Below are positions 40,045-43,143 of a stretch of DNA of 43,143 bases, piece by piece. The position numbers and the translations under genes were made by a program. The stretch is from Sphingomonas sp. GTDB lineage: Bacteria; Pseudomonadota; Alphaproteobacteria; Sphingomonadales; Sphingomonadaceae. The stretch lies in NCBI RefSeq assembly GCF_003248515.1, contig NZ_QFOB01000022.1:1-43143 (forward strand), in the 5' to 3' direction. Below the pieces are notes generated by a model. It was given only the letters and a program-made list of their open reading frames with translations, made no database searches and had not been told where the DNA came from. Numbering within the stretch: position 1 is the stretch's first letter; the number at the start of each line of letters is the position of its first letter.

Positions 40045-42089
40045 TGCGTATCCTCGTTTTGGGGCGCGCGGCTGCGCTAGCCTGTCTATGCGCTTGCCCG
40101 CCGTCGATCAGCGCAGAAAGACTGAGCGCGCCGACAGCGGCACCCTCGATGGATAAACCGAAGTCTCTCGCCGCAGGAGATCTCGTTCGGCTGACGGATA
40201 TCGGACCAGCTTACCCTGAACCTGGGCAGAGTGTATTCAGCGTAGCGCCGGGCGGAAAGAAGATCGCTTTTCAGGTCAGAAGGGCTGATCCGGATTCGAA
40301 CCGATATGATCTCGCCGTTCTCGTCGTTGATGTGGATGGCGGGAGCCAGCCAATGACGATCGATGCAGGCGGAGAGTTCATACCGCAAATCGTCCAGGGC
40401 ATCGGAGGGGCCACCGTAAGCACTGGCTACGCGGCCGCGATCCCGATCGTCTGGTCCGATGACGGAAGATGGATCTACTATCTGAAAAAATCGGATGGGA
40501 TAGTCCAGGTTTGGCGCGGATCGCTGGACGGCAGCGCCAGCGAGCGCCAGACTTCAGAGGCAAGGGACGTAAAGGATTTTGTTCTGTCTTCCGATGGGAA
40601 GCGGGTCGTATACTCCACCAGCGCCCCCGATCTGATCAAGGAAAGGCTCCGACGTGAGGAGTCCCTCAGAGGATACCGGTATGATGAGCGGTTTATACCG
40701 CTGTTTGCCAGCGGGCCCGAAGCATTCCCGACCGACACGATTTCGATTCGAAGCGTCGATCTCGAAACGAGAGCGGCGGGTCCTGCGTCGGCAGATGATG
40801 TAGCGTCGCTTCTCGCCAAGGGCACCGCCAGCATTTCGCTTGAGGCTAGGTCCGCGCAGGGGCGTGTAGCGTCTGCAAGTTCGGAGACCAAGCCGGGAAG
40901 GACGGAACCGACGGAAATTTCTGTCCGCGGTCCAGGCCGAGAAACTACGCTTTGCGCTGATATCCATTGCAGCGGGGCGACGCTTCTGTGGTGGGCGGAG
41001 GGTGGCCGCCGCTTGCGCTATATTCGACGGGAAGGCTGGGGCCGAGAGGAGACAGCTGTCTATGAATGGCAGCCCGGTCGAACACCGCCGAAACGCCTAT
41101 ATGTCACAACGGACTTGCTGGTTGGTTGCCAGCCTATCGAGGATAACCTCCTGTGTGCCCGCGAGGAATCCCACGCGCCGCGACATCTCATTGCGCTTGA
41201 TCCCGCCAGCGGGGTCGTCAGGGTGGTCTATGATCCCAATCCGGACTTCAGCAGATTCACACTTGGTCGGGTCGAACGCCTGAGATGGCGTAACGATTTC
41301 GGCATCGAGACCTTCGGCGACCTGGTATATCCCACTGGCTATGAACGCGGGCGCGCATACCCCCTGATCGTCGTTCAATACACCTCCCGCGGGTTTCTGC
41401 GGGGCGGCGTCGGTGATGAATTTCCAATTCAGGCATTCGCCAACAGGGGCTACGCGGTGCTCAGCGTACAGCGGCCTGACGGGCGGAACCTTGTGCCGTT
41501 ATCAGCGACGATGGCGGGGTATGAGCGCGAGCTGATTTCCGGATTCAAGGACCGGCGCAGCGTGTTGTCTTCGATAGAAGTCGCAGTGCGGTTCTTGGTG
41601 AACCGGGGTATCGTCGACCCTGAGAGCGTCGGGATTACTGGCCTTAGCGACGGGTCGTCGACGGTCCAGTTTGCGGCGGTCAACAGTAAGACGTTCAAGG
41701 CTGGGTCGGTAAGCGGCTGCTGCTGGGAACCGTTCCAGGACGCCTTTATCGGCCCCGGTGCTGCTCAGGCGTTTCACGAAATTGGTTGGCCGCAGCTGGT
41801 CGACTATGATGCGGAATTCTGGTCCCACATATCGCTCATTCACAATGCCAGACGGATGTCGATGCCACTACTGATGCAGCAGTCGGACGACGAGTTCCGC
41901 GCCGCTATCGCCAGCTACACCGCCATGAAGCAGGCGGGGAAACCGGTTTCACTTTTCGTTTTTCCTGGCGAGCATCATGTGAAATGGCAACCCTCCCATC
42001 GTCTAGCCGCCTATGAACGCAATTTGCGGTGGTTTGATTATTGGCTCAAAGGCGTTGGTAGCGCAAAGGAGTGGGGGCTCGACAACTGA
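40044..42089 (+). CDS. atxE: Atxe2-family lasso peptide isopeptidase (prolyl-oligopeptidase fold), 681 aa
   Basis: ATG 40044 overlaps the receptor stop (TAATG), so the two are coupled. An N-terminal signal sequence (MRILVLGRAAALACLCACPP, cut near ISA) suggests periplasmic location; an alternative lipidation at a Cys in LACLCAC cannot be excluded. The N-terminal half is a seven-bladed propeller-like region. The C-terminal alpha/beta domain carries the serine-protease residues: S535 in GLSDGSS, D615/D616 in QSDDEFRA and H644/H645 in GEHHVKW. These are the positions of Ser, Asp and His in astexin isopeptidase Atxe2. The enzyme cuts the isopeptide bond of a threaded lasso peptide, turning it into a linear peptide. 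Symbol given by family resemblance only. A hairpin with its stop codon in the loop follows (42076-42101). Confidence 0.9.
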   Translation: MRILVLGRAAALACLCACPPSISAERLSAPTAAPSMDKPKSLAAGDLVRLTDIGPAYPEPGQSVFSVAPGGKKIAFQVRRADPDSNRYDLAVLVVDVDGGSQPMTIDAGGEFIPQIVQGIGGATVSTGYAAAIPIVWSDDGRWIYYLKKSDGIVQVWRGSLDGSASERQTSEARDVKDFVLSSDGKRVVYSTSAPDLIKERLRREESLRGYRYDERFIPLFASGPEAFPTDTISIRSVDLETRAAGPASADDVASLLAKGTASISLEARSAQGRVASASSETKPGRTEPTEISVRGPGRETTLCADIHCSGATLLWWAEGGRRLRYIRREGWGREETAVYEWQPGRTPPKRLYVTTDLLVGCQPIEDNLLCAREESHAPRHLIALDPASGVVRVVYDPNPDFSRFTLGRVERLRWRNDFGIETFGDLVYPTGYERGRAYPLIVVQYTSRGFLRGGVGDEFPIQAFANRGYAVLSVQRPDGRNLVPLSATMAGYERELISGFKDRRSVLSSIEVAVRFLVNRGIVDPESVGITGLSDGSSTVQFAAVNSKTFKAGSVSGCCWEPFQDAFIGPGAAQAFHEIGWPQLVDYDAEFWSHISLIHNARRMSMPLLMQQSDDEFRAAIASYTAMKQAGKPVSLFVFPGEHHVKWQPSHRLAAYERNLRWFDYWLKGVGSAKEWGLDN

Positions 42090-42101
42090 CTACGTCGAGC
42101 C
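42076..42101. terminator. Hairpin at the isopeptidase / cyclase convergence
   Basis: GGCTCGAC (42076-42083) pairs perfectly with GTCGAGCC (42094-42101) around a 10-nt loop that holds the isopeptidase TGA. It sits between two convergent genes, so it may terminate both; no T-tract. Confidence 0.4.
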
Positions 42102-42109
42102 GCTCGGTC

Positions 42110-43045
42110 CTATTCAGGAGGGTGGGTTCGTATCTTATCTCTCGATCTCCAATGATCAACCCATGCTTCGGTATCGACGAACATGAGCAATCTCATGATC
42201 TCGTCGCCAGTGGTTTGATGGCTCGGTCGTAAAGCGCGCTCTAATGCGGTCCGTTCGATGATGCCATTGGTTGCCAGGAAACCCTCGAGCAGCCTCTCCC
42301 TGACCTCGTCGCGACGTTGGTGGAATATCTCGAACATGAACCCTTGGGGGCTTCCCTTCACTCTCCGTTCGAGGACCGATGCAGGGAGCGATTGCCGGAA
42401 TGCCTTGCGCGCGACAGCCCTGTCGTAACCACCGTCGCATTGGTACCATGTCGGTATTCGAAGACAGAGCTCCAATATTGGCTGCGAGGCGAGCGGATGC
42501 AACACTGGAACGCCTCCCCGCTCGCCATATGCATCAAGCGAGTAATGCATTCGCAGAATCATTGCTACGTGCGCTGCCTTTCCGGGCAGCTTGATGCCTT
42601 GGGGAATGGCGAGCCAAGGATGGTCGATGGGCGTTTTCGAAAGTGTTTCGAGCGCGTCGCTCGCGATGAAGCTTGCTTCTTCTCGCCAGATGTATCCGGT
42701 CGCGGCGTTGCGCCAGGCCGCAACGCCTTGTGAAATTGCTTGCAGGGCGGTTGCACCGGTCAAGCTGCAGATGTCCCGAAGTGTCCCCAGCAGGCCCGTT
42801 GAAAGCCCGTTCACTGAGTAGCGATCGGCGAGAGAGCGTGCGGAACGGCTCATGTGAAAGACGTTATCGCCCCCATTGCCCGTGAAGATTGCGGTTGCGC
42901 CGACGTCGGTGGCGACCTTCACCGCGGTCGCATCAAAGGACTGGGCGTCCACACGCCCGCCCGGGGTAGGAAGATGGCTTACAGAGGATTTGTTGAGATC
43001 GATGTGTTTCAAGGAGTAGCACTCTTCAAACACGGGTTTGCCCAG
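42110..43045 (-). pseudogene. Lasso peptide cyclase (asparagine-synthetase homologue), 5'-truncated by an IS
   Basis: C-terminal ~310 residues of a lasso cyclase (family C protein, which adenylates the side chain of an Asp/Glu and closes the macrolactam ring). Diagnostic motifs: AIFTGNGGDNVFH, LPGKAAHVAMILRMHYSLDAYGE, VPVLHPLASQPILELCLRIPTWY, RAVARKAFRQSLP, RRVKGSPQGFMFEI, MRLLMFVDTEAWVDHW (all by segment). The N-terminal half is missing, including the glutaminase-like region and the SGGxDSS PP-loop needed to bind ATP. The frame runs open to a stop at 43079-43081, but homology appears to end near 43045, where an IS-type end begins. In-frame starts inside the remnant (GTG 43033) are probably not used. 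It is convergent with the isopeptidase gene; the fragment cannot be active. Confidence 0.85.
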
Positions 43046-43143
43046 TGACGTGCTCCCCTGAAACTCCGCCAGTTTGAGCTAGAGTCCGGCTTCGTGAGGA
43101 GACGGACGTGAAGAAGACCAGGTTCAGCGAGGAGCAGATCATC
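43046..43143 (+). mobile_element. IS3-family insertion sequence, left end (partial)
   Basis: Starts at TGACGTGCTCCCCTGAAACT, a terminal-repeat-like sequence beginning TG, placed exactly where lasso-cyclase homology stops. About 60 nt in, the first transposase gene begins. The element continues off the window's right edge, so its other end, target duplication and type cannot be seen. Confidence 0.65.
43108..43143 (+). CDS. IS3-family transposase OrfA, N-terminus (partial)
   Basis: GTG 43108 with GAGGAG 6 nt upstream; reads MKKTRFSEEQII to the window's end. This is the standard start of IS3-family OrfA (helix-turn-helix) proteins of the MKKxRFSEEQII type. Runs off the right edge, so length and integrity are unknown. 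Confidence 0.75.
   Translation, partial: MKKTRFSEEQII

Noticed and set aside
42110..43033. A short but complete asparagine-synthetase-like protein starting at GTG 43033
   Set aside because: There is no ribosome site, the PP-loop half is missing, and an IS end lies 13 nt upstream; truncation explains it better.

Overview
The window reads as a stretch of a large mobile element (plasmid or integrative element) or genomic island from a high-GC alphaproteobacterium, most likely a sphingomonad. Support for this: Sphingomonadales-style TonB-dependent receptor, FecI/FecR and lasso-isopeptidase genes; DUF6065, DUF932, large-ParB and strawberry-notch genes typical of large alphaproteobacterial plasmids; and a Ros/MucR-type regulator. 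No rRNA or tRNA gene or CRISPR array was recognised.

Backbone (minus strand, about 30654 down to 19). In coding order it runs: toprim/CHC2 primase-like protein, 663-aa ParB-like protein, small hypothetical, 1430-aa methyltransferase plus strawberry-notch helicase, two hypotheticals (219 and 234 aa), DUF932, a zinc-ribbon-like protein, a small hypothetical, a Mom-like DNA modification protein, an orphan sigma region-4 protein, two DUF5983-like proteins, a GHKL ATPase, several hypotheticals, and a 3'-truncated PAPS-reductase-like protein. Many are coupled by ATGA overlaps. Eight of the genes carry the same polypurine tract (type GGGAGGGAAGGGGG) in the leader, usually 43-83 nt before the start codon. 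A Ros/MucR protein with a histone-H1-like tail sits in this block on the plus strand.

Cargo 1 (4651-12026): a LuxR-type regulator, two secreted SnoaL-like proteins, DUF6065, a DUF1772 membrane protein and a 1204-aa autotransporter with a (Thr-Pro)28 linker. The same 16-bp palindrome lies upstream of luxR and upstream of the autotransporter.

Cargo 2 (17692-20160): a divergent marR / FAD-monooxygenase pair with a well-defined promoter-operator, followed by a decayed LysR fragment and a decayed second copy of the monooxygenase 3' end.

Cargo 3 (31008-34709): divergent tetR and an SDR / carotenoid-oxygenase (lignostilbene-dioxygenase-like) / alpha-beta hydrolase cassette with a compact divergent promoter.

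Lasso-peptide locus (35008-43143): a 23-aa leader ORF coupled to a winged-helix regulator, then ECF sigma, FecR, TonB receptor with an STN signalling domain, and an Atxe2-type lasso peptide isopeptidase, all on plus. Convergent to these is the C-terminal half of a lasso cyclase (asparagine-synthetase homologue). The cyclase is cut at about 43045, where an IS3-family element begins and runs off the right edge. This is therefore the sensing, uptake and degradation half of a lasso peptide cluster whose biosynthetic half is broken or lies beyond the insertion sequence.
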